Below, in pieces: positions 1 through 10,240 of a DNA stretch of 64,000 bases. Where the stretch lies: positions 372,001 through 436,000 of the forward strand of contig JAYKKI010000128.1 in NCBI GenBank assembly GCA_039881145.1, in the 5' to 3' direction. The notes beneath the pieces were generated by a model. That model made no database searches, was not told the origin of the DNA, and saw nothing but the letters and a program-made list of their open reading frames with translations. Source of the stretch: Druceiella hillmani (lineage: Eukaryota; Arthropoda; Insecta; Lepidoptera; Hepialidae). Positions within the stretch are counted from its first letter, which is position 1; each line of letters starts with the position of its first letter. The translations under genes and the position numbers were made by a program.

Positions 1-837
1 AAGTGCCAAAATTTATATGGAGACCTCGTTGTGCGAGTTTTACTCGTATTTAAGACGTTTTTATTTTATATTGACTTTCATAACCACTAAACGGCACTAT
101 TGTGTATGTACTGTAACACGGTTTACGAATGTCAATAATATAGACGAATATTAGAATAAATTATATATAAGAATAAAATAACGATGTCGTCATATCATGT
201 CGATGTCGCCCTACAAAATAGCCCATATCAAATAATTTTGAATACCAAGTATAGGATGCGGAATATTTATAGTACAGCGGAATTCCTGTTGCCTAAATAT
301 TCAAATGATCACCATACAGATATATTGTGAATATTTAGGCTCCTAAAAATGCGAGGTATTGCAAATTTTCTATATCTAAACAAATATTATAAGATTACAC
401 TTATTATCAGGACTTACGAATGATACGGATATAATTTTTTGTTTTCACCGTTTTTTATAGCACCGATTTAAATTAAGTAAGTGTTGCAACCACGTTCTTC
501 AAATCAAAAGAAATTTATATCTATTGTAAATTTTAATTCATGCCTGTATCGAATATATATTATATGCCTGAATCGTTAGTTTTTATACCCTTTAAGTACG
601 GCGTTTTACTTATTGTAATTAAATACAAAAACGCAATTATTTATGATAACATATAAATATAAATTCTATGTTTGATGCTTAAAATCTATGGCACAAGAGT
701 TTCTCTTCAAAGCTGTAAACCAAAATGAAATTTTTGATTTTTTATGTAAGTTAACCTATCTGTAACGTAATTTTTCGAACTCCAAGCAAATTTGTTTTCT
801 TTATGCAAACACAATAAAAGCTAGTAACAATTTAGTA
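1..837. other. A+T-rich non-coding stretch
   Basis: No ORF of useful length, no RNA gene and no recognisable repeat was seen on either strand. The composition matches the rest of the intergenic background. Confidence 0.6.
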
Positions 838-884
838 AAATTACTTGACGTAGTATTATTTCTACTTTCTATAAATTCTTTACC

Positions 885-919
885 GTAACCTAGGTTTCGT
901 TGTATTACAACATCTTTAG
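885..919 (-). ncRNA. Degenerate hammerhead ribozyme motif
   Basis: This is the first copy in the tandem array. It keeps the stem II sequence, GAAA and CCTAGG. The first box reads CUAAAGA instead of CUGAAGA, which loses an invariant G. The stem I strand next to the cleavage triplet has also changed and no longer matches. It should be catalytically dead. Confidence 0.6.
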
Positions 920-922
920 CTT

Positions 923-955
923 ATGATGTAATACAACATCGTTGTATTACATCAT
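923..955. repeat. Short perfect inverted repeat inside ribozyme array
   Basis: Arms 923-937 and 941-955 are exact reverse complements around a 3-base centre. They derive from the stem II sequence of two head-to-head ribozyme copies and mark the inversion point of the first, degenerate unit. Confidence 0.7.
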
Positions 956-1197
956 CATTAGCTAAGAATCAAAAGAAATTTAGAAAGAATTTAAAGAAAG
1001 TAGAAATAATACTACATCACGTAGTTTCATTTAATTGCGAATATTGAGTGTCTTCAAAATTGATTCCAAATATATTCAATAAAAGCTAGAAAATTTTGCC
1101 GCATCTATGTATTAAGGATTACATGATTCTCGTATAGCTTCACAATTAAATGAAACTATGTGATGTAGTATTATTTCTACTTTCTTTAAGTTCTTTA

Positions 1198-1238
1198 CTA
1201 CGACCTAGGTTTCGTTGTATTACAACATCTTCAGGTGG
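1198..1238 (-). ncRNA. Type I hammerhead ribozyme, array copy A
   Basis: On the minus strand CUGAAGA (1228-1234) is followed by one extra U, the stem II hairpin GUUGU-AAU-ACAAC, then GAAA (1210-1213), the self-complementary CCUAGG, and GUC followed by stem I. Stem I pairs CCAC (1235-1238) with GUAG (1198-1201), giving one C-A mismatch. All core residues are present. An outer CUUU/AAAG pairing can extend stem I. The stem III hairpin would be only about 3 bp with a 2-base loop, a geometry that favours dimers. Confidence 0.72.
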
Positions 1239-1496
1239 GCTATTGGCAAAGATTGGTCGTGGTAGGTCGCCTAGGTCGTGGCAAAGAACTTAAAGAAAGT
1301 AGAAATAAGTCTACATCACGTAGTTTCATTTAATTGCCAATATTGAGTGTCTTCAAAATTAATTCCAAATATATTCAATAAAAGCTAGCAAATTTTTCCG
1401 CATGTATGTATTAATGATTACATGATTCTCGTATAGCTTCACAATTAAATGAAACTATGTGATGTAGTATTATTTCTACTTTCTTTAAGTTCTTTA

Positions 1497-1534
1497 CCAC
1501 GACCTAGGTTTCGTTGTATTACATCTTCAGGTGG
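1497..1534 (-). ncRNA. Hammerhead ribozyme, array copy B, shortened stem II
   Basis: CUGAAGA (1524-1530), GAAA (1509-1512), the GUC triplet and a full CCAC/GUGG stem I are present. Three bases are missing from stem II compared with the other copies, leaving a weak 3-bp hairpin and unpaired AC before GAAA. Activity is likely reduced. Confidence 0.65.
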
Positions 1535-1686
1535 GCTATTAGCAAAGATTGGTCGTAGTAGGACGCGGTAAAGAACTTAAAGAAAGTAGAAATAAGTCTA
1601 CATCAGGTAGTTTCATTTAATTGTGAATAATAAATTTCTACAAAATTAACGCCAAATATATTCAATATTGTCATAGCTTATTATTC

Positions 1687-2075
1687 TAATCTAACCCACC
1701 GGGAGAGACTGTCTACGCGGCCCTATTTTGTATTCACAAATGAAGGGAAATAAAATGTCGCAAATAACAAGAAATGCGCAAGTATTTGCGTTTCATTTGC
1801 TCTCAACACGCGAGCGAACATTCAAATTTTACAAAATTTGTCGTTTTACGTAAATATATATGAAGGCACGGGTTTGAGAGGCGGCAACCCTATGCAGGGG
1901 CAATTATGACTATAATTATGTTCAAATTTCAATTGTTCAAATACGCTGAATCTAACGTTGCTGTAGGTTTTCGACTGCCCTCTTTAGCTAGCACCTAGGA
2001 GTCTGTCTTGTATTACAAACAAATAATGCGCTCAGTTTATTTCGACTACTATTTGCTATGTATGTATATGTGACT
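1687..2075 (+). repeat. Diverged dispersed repeat, copy 1
   Basis: This segment aligns along its length with 60383-60770 in the same orientation. Matching blocks include ATTCACAAATGAAGGGAAAT versus ATTCACAAGTGGAGAGAAAT, and ACACGCGAGCG versus ACATGCGAGCG. By eye it is roughly 60-65% alike, so it is an old repeat. It is slightly richer in G+C than its surroundings, has no long ORF, and lies directly after the ribozyme array. The family is unknown to me. Confidence 0.6.
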
Positions 2076-2518
2076 GCGTTGTGCTAAGGTATTTTGAGTT
2101 GTTTTCCCTATTCTATTTTACAGAGAATTAACCTAATTAAAAACGTGCTTGTTGAAAAAAGCATCTTACCTTTTCTGTCAAGTTAAAGCAGCCGTTATTG
2201 TTTTATTTGATAACAGATATCACAGTAAGAAATTATCACTCTTTTCATTATTGAACAATTCCGGACCTCCATTTTCTTTTTCATATTTATTTACTTTAAA
2301 CTTTGTCGTACAGATAATACATACATTTGGCGGACTCATTTCTAGATGAGCACACTCTTTCAGTCAACCACAGCTCTTCAGTTAAATATGAAGATTTTTT
2401 AATGTGGAAGACTGAAAAAGACATTAACTATACTGAATAAGAAAATACAAGAATGAGAAAAAAATAAATAATTAAAAATATAAATATTGTTCAAAACGAA
2501 GGAAAGGGGAATAAAATT

Positions 2519-2577
2519 AAATTAGGAAGGATAGGACTAAAAGATTACGAGAGGAAGGATTTTTCAGACGGTCTTGA
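2519..2577 (+). repeat. Short coding-like repeat, copy 1
   Basis: This matches 46310-46367, sharing AAATTAGGAAGG and TTTTTCAGACGGTCTT. In a common frame both begin K-L-G-R, then K-D-Y, R and D-F, which suggests a decayed coding segment of a transposon. The family was not identified. Confidence 0.5.
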
Positions 2578-3073
2578 TCAATTTAGTTTTTTTTCACTTA
2601 ATATTTAATTAATAAAGCAATATTGATAAATTATTCTTATTTTCGAATTATTGCAAAAATATTTATATAATCTAACTTAGAATATTTTTTATAATTTAGA
2701 ACACGTTTGAAGAAAAAAACGAATATGAACCCGAGTATTTGCTTAGTGAACATATCTTGAAATTCTTATGCAAAAATTTAATTGCACATTTTTAATTATA
2801 ATTGCACCTCTTAATACTTAGGTTGTTCTATTGGAAGGAGGTTAACTTGATAATTGGAATATGTTCGTTATTATTTATAACCATCCCTGTAATTAAATTT
2901 GCTGTTTCTCTACAGAATGTCTACGTCGAATGAAATCAGGATAAGTACATCGATTTGCTTCACCAACTCACGTCGACTGGCTGCCAGCGATTTTGTCTGC
3001 GGGCTGCACCCTCTTGGTTGTACACTCGTTGGAAAAAATTATACACAGCGAAAATATTACCTCTAAATGTATA

Positions 3074-3085
3074 AATATATATATA

Positions 3086-3136
<51 letters not shown>
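3074..3136. repeat. (TA)n microsatellite
   Basis: A run of alternating TA with one GTG interruption. Tyr-Ile repeat ORFs across it are artefacts. Confidence 0.95.
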
Positions 3137-3139
<3 letters not shown>

Positions 3140-4146
3140 AAACATAAAAATTGTTGCAATGAAAAGTATATATCAATTTAAGTTTATTTATACCGTAAAG
3201 TTCCTGATAAAATGGTATATTTATTCTGTTTAGTTCCTCTTGAAGCAAAAGTTTTTCATAATATTGAGAAAACGATATAGTGAAATAAAACATATTGAAA
3301 ACTATGTAAAACATAATAATGGAAAAATTACAAAAGCAGCAAGTACAAGTTAGATCATAATGAATATGTTGTCACGGGGGTCCCACTATCATTACTAATT
3401 GAGTTTAAGTGTGGGATATCATAGGTAAATAGAAACAATGCATAAAATTTATAATTGGAAATACAGAACGATATTATCAGCAGATATTTTCAAAAACAAT
3501 TAATAATAACAAGCATCATACAGTATTGCCACTACTTACACACTGCTGTAGTAAATAATTTTAAGAATTTGCGAGGTCAAATATGTGTTTGTGGTAATAT
3601 TATATTCACAGCTAAGTGAAAAGTTTACTGTTATAATAAATATATCTTGCATTCAATAAAATGGTGTTGATCCTAATATCGTAGACTTTTTTTATACAAA
3701 TAATTTAATTAATATTCGCATATTGAATCAAAGACTAACATCAAAATCAGGGCTTGTTTTATAAGTCAGATTAATCGTAGTGTAGAGAATGAAAAACGAT
3801 TTATAACATGTATCTTCAGCACCCGCGTATGAAATTGATTCAGTTTCAGAAACGTGTAAAGCAAAAAAAAATCTCTCCGACATTCTTCACGACAATGTTT
3901 TAAATGGTATTCAAGCTTTTGAATTGAAACGGATTTGACACTGACATTGATTTCTAATACCAAGCACTCATATTCATTTTGCTAACTACATAGTGATTAG
4001 GACAAAATCGGTTGACGATATTCATGCATTACTCAGGGGTCGAAGCAGATTTTTCCATTATATATGTCTCAAAATGAACGTGGAAAAATATGTATATTGC
4101 CAACATTGTACATGTACCATTCTACTATCAAAATTACTGGCCAAAG
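3137..4146. other. A+T-rich non-coding stretch
   Basis: Short ORFs are present but show no recognisable domain. Nothing supports a gene here. Confidence 0.5.
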
Positions 4147-4290
4147 AAATTAGTTGGAGTTTTCAAATCGACCAGGCCATCGAAGACGACCATATCTTCT
4201 CGTCCAAAATACCTCAGTGTTTGAAGGCGAAAATCCATAATCAATATGTATCGTCACTGATGAGCACGGATGTCAAACGTGGCGACCACG
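4147..4290 (+). pseudogene. Fragment of LINE reverse transcriptase C-terminal region
   Basis: The plus-strand frame reads through D-D-H-I-F-S-S-K-I-P-Q-C-L-K-A-K. From memory this resembles the post-catalytic (thumb) region of RTE/CR1-type endonuclease-reverse transcriptases, where a K-I-P-x-x-L-K-x-K-V motif precedes a V-L-P-x-x-T-Y-G motif. The second motif is absent here, where the frame reads Q-Y-V-S-S-L-M. The region is richer in G+C than its flanks. A related fragment lies at 9157-9264. An open frame continues to 4355 and another runs 4352-4693, neither recognised. No catalytic RT motifs are present, so this is a small dead remnant. Confidence 0.45.
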
Positions 4291-5813
4291 TACCGGAAGA
4301 CGCGGAATCGGATAACTCACCGTTAAGTGAACACGTGGTCGCGAAAAACCGTTGAATATATGCGGCGCGGACTCGACCTTTTTAGGAATCTATTGTGGTT
4401 CTCCTCTGTTCAGTAATGGAAAGCTATGGGCTGGTGACGAGGATGATAAATATAATCTTGAAATTATTAGATATTTATTTCTTTATGACCTTTATACCAA
4501 TGAATTAATATTGAGGATGTATACTTTAACTTATCCTACAGACCCACTTATTCTATCGAAACAATATTTACAAAAATGTATAATGTATTTGTTAATTCAT
4601 CCGCACCCAACTCGGAATTTAAAAAATCATTTAATTATAGTAAATACATCGCATAACACATATTTCTTCGACCACGTATCACTCATATCGTGAGTTCTCT
4701 TGGTGGAATTTTAAATGGTACTGATGAGACTTAACTTGTTATGCCGATTCTGTATTGTAAATGAGGCATAGGCAAAATTTCCGTAAAGAAATTTCGATCA
4801 ATATAAAATTATTGATTAAAAAAGGTTTCAAGAAATTTTTCCCAAAATAGAATAGGAGGTAGTGAATATTAGGAAATTATTAAATATTTATTGTTTAGTA
4901 CCATTTTCTGGCTCAAAATTGCCAGATATCTTTGATCGCATTTACATTTTTGATACCTTTTTCTTATTTTCGTTACTAAATATACCCCATGTCCTAATAA
5001 CTTGTAACTGGTACAAAAAATACCATCGACAATCAGTTTGTGAACGAGCTTACAACGCTTTCGGAAATCTCGACACTCGCAAGTGAGCGGAGAACGAAAT
5101 GAAAAGTGAAATGGCATCGCTCTTTCACGTGACGAGCGAATAATTGCAGTGGGCTGGCGACGATTTTTCCGCTCTCTCCAAGTAATGCCGGCAGCTATCT
5201 GGTGCTCCCTACGGTGCTGAGTCTCCAACCTGGGATGCTGCCGAGCGCATTTTCGAAGTGGAATTTCCTGGAAGAAAGCAATTACGTTGATGTGCACTCT
5301 TATATAAAAAAAATAATTATAAATTGCTCTATCATGTCTATGTTTCAGTATATGTGTAAATACCGGTGAGAAACTTAGTTAAACAGTAATTGTTTACTTT
5401 CAGATGGCCTAAAATCAAGAAAATATCTAAACATTTTATTACATATAAATACTATATTTTATTACATAAAATACATGTCAATGTACATACATGTGACATA
5501 AAATACATTTTATGCCTCTTTAATCATTTCAGTTTACGGTATTTACTTCTAATATATATCTCTGATTAACATAAAACACTCATTTAACAAAATGTTTTAA
5601 AATAAGTTATATTTGCAAAAAACTAATCGTATGTCAACAATATTTATGAATAGCCTATAATATACAATTAGCACTAAAATAAAAGGACGTGAAAAAGCTT
5701 GACTTAAATATATCTATCTTATAACGGAGAATTCAAATGATACTGGAAAAGTTTCGAATATATCGTAATGCTCAATAGCTTAATACTCTATACTGTATAA
5801 TGATAGTTGAACC
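4291..5813. other. Mostly non-coding, with a G+C-richer patch
   Basis: Unrecognised open frames run 4352-4693 (plus) and 4869-5297 (minus). The patch at about 5040-5290 is richer in G+C than the background and may be transposon-derived coding remnant. I could not assign it. Confidence 0.3.
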
Positions 5814-6076
5814 GAATACACCTTGTAGTGCTCGTTAAATCTTATACATGCGTTCTCAGTCCTATTGATTTTACCTTAACGTTTATATTGCTTTATTTCT
5901 AAAAAGACTCGACGACTTTGCTCGACAACTATAAGTGTTCAATTCACATAACTACGATGAAGAGAATGCACCGTACCCTGCTCGTTACGCCTTGTACATG
6001 GATTCATAGTCCAATTGTTTTATAAAGGTTTATTTTTTAAAAGACTTTATTTGATTGCACAATAGCTATCGCGTTC
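5814..6076 (+). repeat. Diverged two-copy tandem duplication
   Basis: A segment starting GAATACACC at 5814 is repeated from GAATGCACC at 5964, a period of about 150 bp. Shared landmarks in order are TGCTCGTTA, ATACATG/GTACATG, TCAGTCC/ATAGTCC, a T-rich patch with AAAAGACT, and a final GTTC. The two copies are clearly diverged. Function is unknown. Confidence 0.5.
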
Positions 6077-9000
6077 TACCCAATAATCCCAATAACAATA
6101 GCTAACGTGTTAAACTGTAGATAACGACTGAGTTTTTTAACATTTCGAGATCGAGATTACATTTTTGTATTTTAGAGACTCGCATTGAAATCGGAGTTGA
6201 AAAATACGAACCATGAACCATAAATCCTATTTTAAATTTACTACTTTATTATACTACTTTATTGCAATCAAGGTCATGTAGTGATACGAGGGTTTTGGCT
6301 ACCCCGATTTAAATGAATTTGTTCGTTAGGCTAGTGTCTTATGTAACGGATTGGAAGTTGCACGTATGGACCCAGTGCCGGTGTGTATTTATGGTTAATA
6401 TTTATTTCATTTCACATTCCTTTTTAAATAATTAGAAGCTTTAGTATTTTATTATTTTATTGTTTTTTTTAATAATTTATTTGTGTTACGAGTCAATAGA
6501 TTTAGTGAGAGTGACTTTATTTGGTCAAATAAATAATATAAAATTGGTGAAAACAATATTTCTCTAAACAAAATTACGCCTTCCTTTTTACATTCCTGAT
6601 GCTATCGGTATCCACCTTCAAAATTCCTGAAATGTTGACACAGAAATTTTAATACCCAGATTAATACCCTAGTCACAGTCGTTTTATTTAAAAACTGTTA
6701 AATGTTGGAATTTCAACTTAGGCATAATAAATGATCTTATCAATACACTTATTTCTCAATAGCATAAACTTATATGTATTCGCCTATGAATTTTGGACTT
6801 GGCAAATTTCGTTTCATTTTTTTGCTTTCGTTAAGTTATAGGGATTCCAAAGCTATTTTTTCAAGGCACGGAGGCAAATTATGGGGCTCCCAAAACTATT
6901 TTTTTTCTAAATTTTATATAATATAATACTATAGGTATTGTAAAGATGGAGCATAAGACTCGATACATACATAGCCATGCCTTCTTCATACTCATGGAAA
7001 CGGTCCAATTGTGGAATATGACTATAAGAAAAGTGTTAAAAAAACATATGTGCATATATACCATAAAAATTTACGTATTTGAAAATTTTCATAATATATT
7101 ATAATATATTTCTCTAGTTGAGTTTGAAGAAATTATAGTACGATTTGGTACCAATGTGTATATTAATTCTTGTGTTGGCAAAGACAAATCCACTCGTTTT
7201 CTATACCAAAGTTGGCTAATTTTGCTAGTTTTCTGTATGATTTAATTTTTATTTAAATTTTGAAATGTTTACTGGATTAAACAATTTTAAAGTTTTTGCT
7301 TTCAATATTGAATAGAAATATTTTCGTCGAAGGACTTCCCAAAATATTTATTGTTTAAATATGGGTCCAACAGCTCATGCTACAAATATGCAGTTTCTAA
7401 TTAATTGACCGAGGTGGAGTATCCTGCATATATTTGTATGTCTATTAATAATATTTGTAAAATTTATATTTTATTTACAGTCAATATGGACTCGCAGACA
7501 AATATTTAAAAAATAATAAATGCTATCTTTTTAATGGTGTATTTTATTTATACTTTCCAAAGAACAATAAAAAATGGAGAAGAAATCACATTTTAAATGT
7601 TAGAAATTATTACAGACGAATACTGGTAAATGCAAATTTTAGTATTTGTTTCATGTTTCTATTCCAATTGATTTGGAATGAATGGGAGGGAATTTTTATT
7701 TTTATTATTTAGTTAAAATATGTTCCAAAGAACTTTCTAATATAGAAATAACTGTGATATTTCAAAGTCCCCCTCCCATATTACTCCATATGTTATGAAT
7801 TGAGACTTTTGTACCGTATCTATTTTTAAATAAAAATTCCGCTGTCTATATCGCCTAGTTTCTCAGAAAATAGGTTATAATATTTAAATAGATAGAGGAA
7901 GTGAGGAACACTGAATTGGATTCATAAATATTTGTTCTTTTTTTTAAATTTCCGTACAAAACAATAAAAAAACTATAAAGTAGTTTCATAAAATAATGAA
8001 AATGCGTAAATTTTTCTTATATAATTTCTAATTTTATTCAAATTTATAATATACTTTCACTTATTTATTAATTTTCGTTTCCCCATTTCACTGAACACAC
8101 TAGGCCGTTTTATTTTCGAAATTTCCTTTTTTTCTAATCGCGACAACGACCTATTTCGACGAAATGAATATTCGTCTGTTCAGGCCGAATTTACATATAA
8201 AAAAGTAATAAAAACACAATATTTCCTATTAAATAATTCGTTTGTATGCGGCAATTTGGGTTAACCTTCTTGTAGGAAAAGCTTTATAGTTGATTCGTTC
8301 TCGTATTTAGTTAATACATTTAATCTCTGAGATTTACTATATTCAGCTAGTTTATCGCCAGTAAGTTACCTTACCCGGTCATTGAGGTTAATGTTATACT
8401 TACTTGATTAAATTTGTGGTTTAAATATGATATTTTAGGCACGTGTAATGTATTTATCTGGTTAATATATTTTCTTGCTTTTAAAATAAATATTTAACTC
8501 AAATAAATTTTTTTCGTAATATTTTATATATCTGTTTTTTCATACATGTAACTTCTTTTTTTGAATAATTATGAACATAACGCATAAAAAATAGAACTTG
8601 TTGCATTAAAGTTTCAAAGCAATTAGGAATAAAAATACTTCATAGTTAAATTGTTCTCATCCATCGATAAATTTTTACTATTTGCTCTTTTTTAATAATA
8701 AAATCAAATGCAATAATGAATCCTGGTCGCTTTTACCATAATACGCTATCCATTTCTGTGTCACTAACAATACTCAATAATAACAATAACCTAATTATCA
8801 TCAATATCAATGGCGAATACACCACAAATTCGATTCCATTTGTTAAAAGTATAATGGTTATGGCAGAGTCGCGGAACGCTCTTGGTGCTGGGATTGATTT
8901 TGTTGCTGGGAAACTCTGGCTAGGTCTCTGAGCATTGAACCTGGACAGAGTTTCTCAGTAACAAAATGTATACGGACAAAACAAAAATAACGTCTAACGT

Positions 9001-9156
9001 TCATACAGTAGCTATACCTGCATTTCTTGGATACGCTACCCTCGAAGTCGTTGACCACGTGTTTACCTAGAACAAACTATCAAATTAGGGAAATAAAATT
9101 TTAAGGACGAAGTTAACCGCAGAATCCAATTCGGCTCAGTAACTGTTCGGAGACTT
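6077..9156. other. A+T-rich non-coding stretch
   Basis: Only short chance ORFs were seen. The patch 8850-9060 is less A+T-rich but I recognise nothing in it. Confidence 0.5.
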
Positions 9157-9264
9157 GACCACATCTCGTTCAAAATATCCTAGTGTTTAAAAACAAAAGC
9201 CTTCAAGCAGCGTGTTACTGCGGCGACATATGAAATTATAACTTGGTTTATTGGATTTCTTGAA
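9157..9264 (+). pseudogene. Second fragment of LINE reverse transcriptase C-terminal region
   Basis: Read from 9157 the frame gives D-H-I-S-F-K-I-S, a stop, then C-L-K-T-K-A-F-K-Q-R-V and T-Y-E-I-I-T-W. The first part parallels the fragment at 4186-4250 and the rest matches the expected continuation of the RTE/CR1-type thumb region (K-x-F-x-Q-x-V ... T-Y ... T-W). The in-frame stop at 9181-9183 shows it is dead. It directly abuts the G/T-rich tract that follows. Confidence 0.45.
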
Positions 9265-9267
9265 AAA

Positions 9268-10240
9268 AGAATTATTGTTTCCGGTTTGGTTTGGTCCCCT
9301 AGGGTTGAGTTTGGTGGAATTGATTCGGGTTGGATTGGGTTGGGTTGTGTTGTTTTTTGATGTGTTGGTTTGGTGTGTTTTTCGATGGTTGGGTTTTATT
9401 TTTATTTAGTTATTATTTTGGGTTATGTTTTTATTAGTTGAGATTGAGTTGGGTTTGCTTTTGTTTGACTTGTTTGGATTGAGTTTGCTTGTGGGTTGGT
9501 TTGATCGTGTTGGGGTGGATTGGTTTAAATTTGTTTTCATTGGACTGGGCTGAACTGGGCTGGCTAGGCTGGTCGAGGTCGAGCTGGGTTGGGTTTGGTT
9601 TCCTTTGAATAGGGTTTAGTTAGATTGTATAGGACTTTGAGTTAGACTTTTTAAATGTATTTTGAGTTGTATTGGGTTTGGTTTGGATTATGTTGGGTTT
9701 GCCGTGGATTGGGTTGGGTTGCGTTGCGTTGCGTTGCAGTGATACGGGTTAGCTTTATACTGGGTTGAATTGGATTCGTTTGCGTTGGTTTTGCTTTGGT
9801 TTGTGTTGAGTTTGGTCCGGTTTGCGTTTGGGTTAAATAGGGTTGGTTTGAGTTTCCTTTGGGTTACGCTGAGTTCGGTTTGGTTTCATGGAGTTGCTTT
9901 GAGTTGGGTTGCTTAGGATTATGTTGGGTTGTGTTGGATTGAGTTGCATTGAATTGGATTGGAATGGGTTGGTTTGGGCTGAGTTAGGTAGGTTTGGGTT
10001 GGGTTAGGTTGCGTTGGGTTGCATTTGGTTTGGTTGGGTTTTCTTCCTTTTGTGTGGGATCGAATTTGCTTTGAACTGGCTTTAGATTAGGTCGAATTAT
10101 ATTGAGTGGTACTGAGTTGGATTGGGTTAAGTTATGTTGAGTGGGGTTGGGTCAATTTGAATTTGCTTTGGGTTACTTTGTGTTGTGGTTTGTTGGGTTG
10201 GGTTGGATTGAGTCGAGTTTGTTTTGGGGTAAGTTGGGTT
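9268..10240 (+). repeat. G/T-rich degenerate TTGGG/TTTGG tract
   Basis: Almost 1 kb of the plus strand is built from degenerate 5-6-base words such as TTGGG, GGTTT, TTGGA and GAGTT, with very little C. The strand asymmetry is extreme against the A+T-rich surroundings. It could be a decayed minisatellite or a decayed telomere-like tract. The ORF at 10106-10348 is a by-product of the repeat. Confidence 0.85.

Larger units (their letters stand above)
838..1673 (-). mobile_element. Tandem array of hammerhead-ribozyme elements
   Basis: Repeated blocks contain a segment that reads, on the minus strand, as a hammerhead ribozyme followed by a conserved AAAGAACTTAAAGAAAGTAG stretch. The block start GATGTAGTA falls at 1162 and 1461, and the spacer start ATTGCGAATATTG / ATTGCCAATATTG at 1034 and 1333. 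Both give a 299-bp period, so there are about two full units plus a partial one at 838-1033. Inside each unit the minus-strand ribozyme half is followed by a partial inverted copy on the plus strand. The last unit ends in a tail (about 1626-1673) that recurs at 22040-22090, 34028-34071 and 52690-52735. No protein is encoded, so the element would be non-autonomous. Animal retrozymes and Penelope-like terminal repeats have such tandem or inverted HHR units; assignment to either is inference. Confidence 0.75.

Noticed and set aside
2960..3314. Overlapping ORFs rich in Tyr-Ile on both strands
   Set aside because: They are translations of a (TA)n microsatellite. The same applies at 21353-21547, 34710-35074, 50600-50923 and 53239-53548.
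4258..4290. Second hammerhead at CTGATGAGCACGG
   Set aside because: The first box is present but no GAAA box, stem II or cleavage triplet follows at the right spacing.
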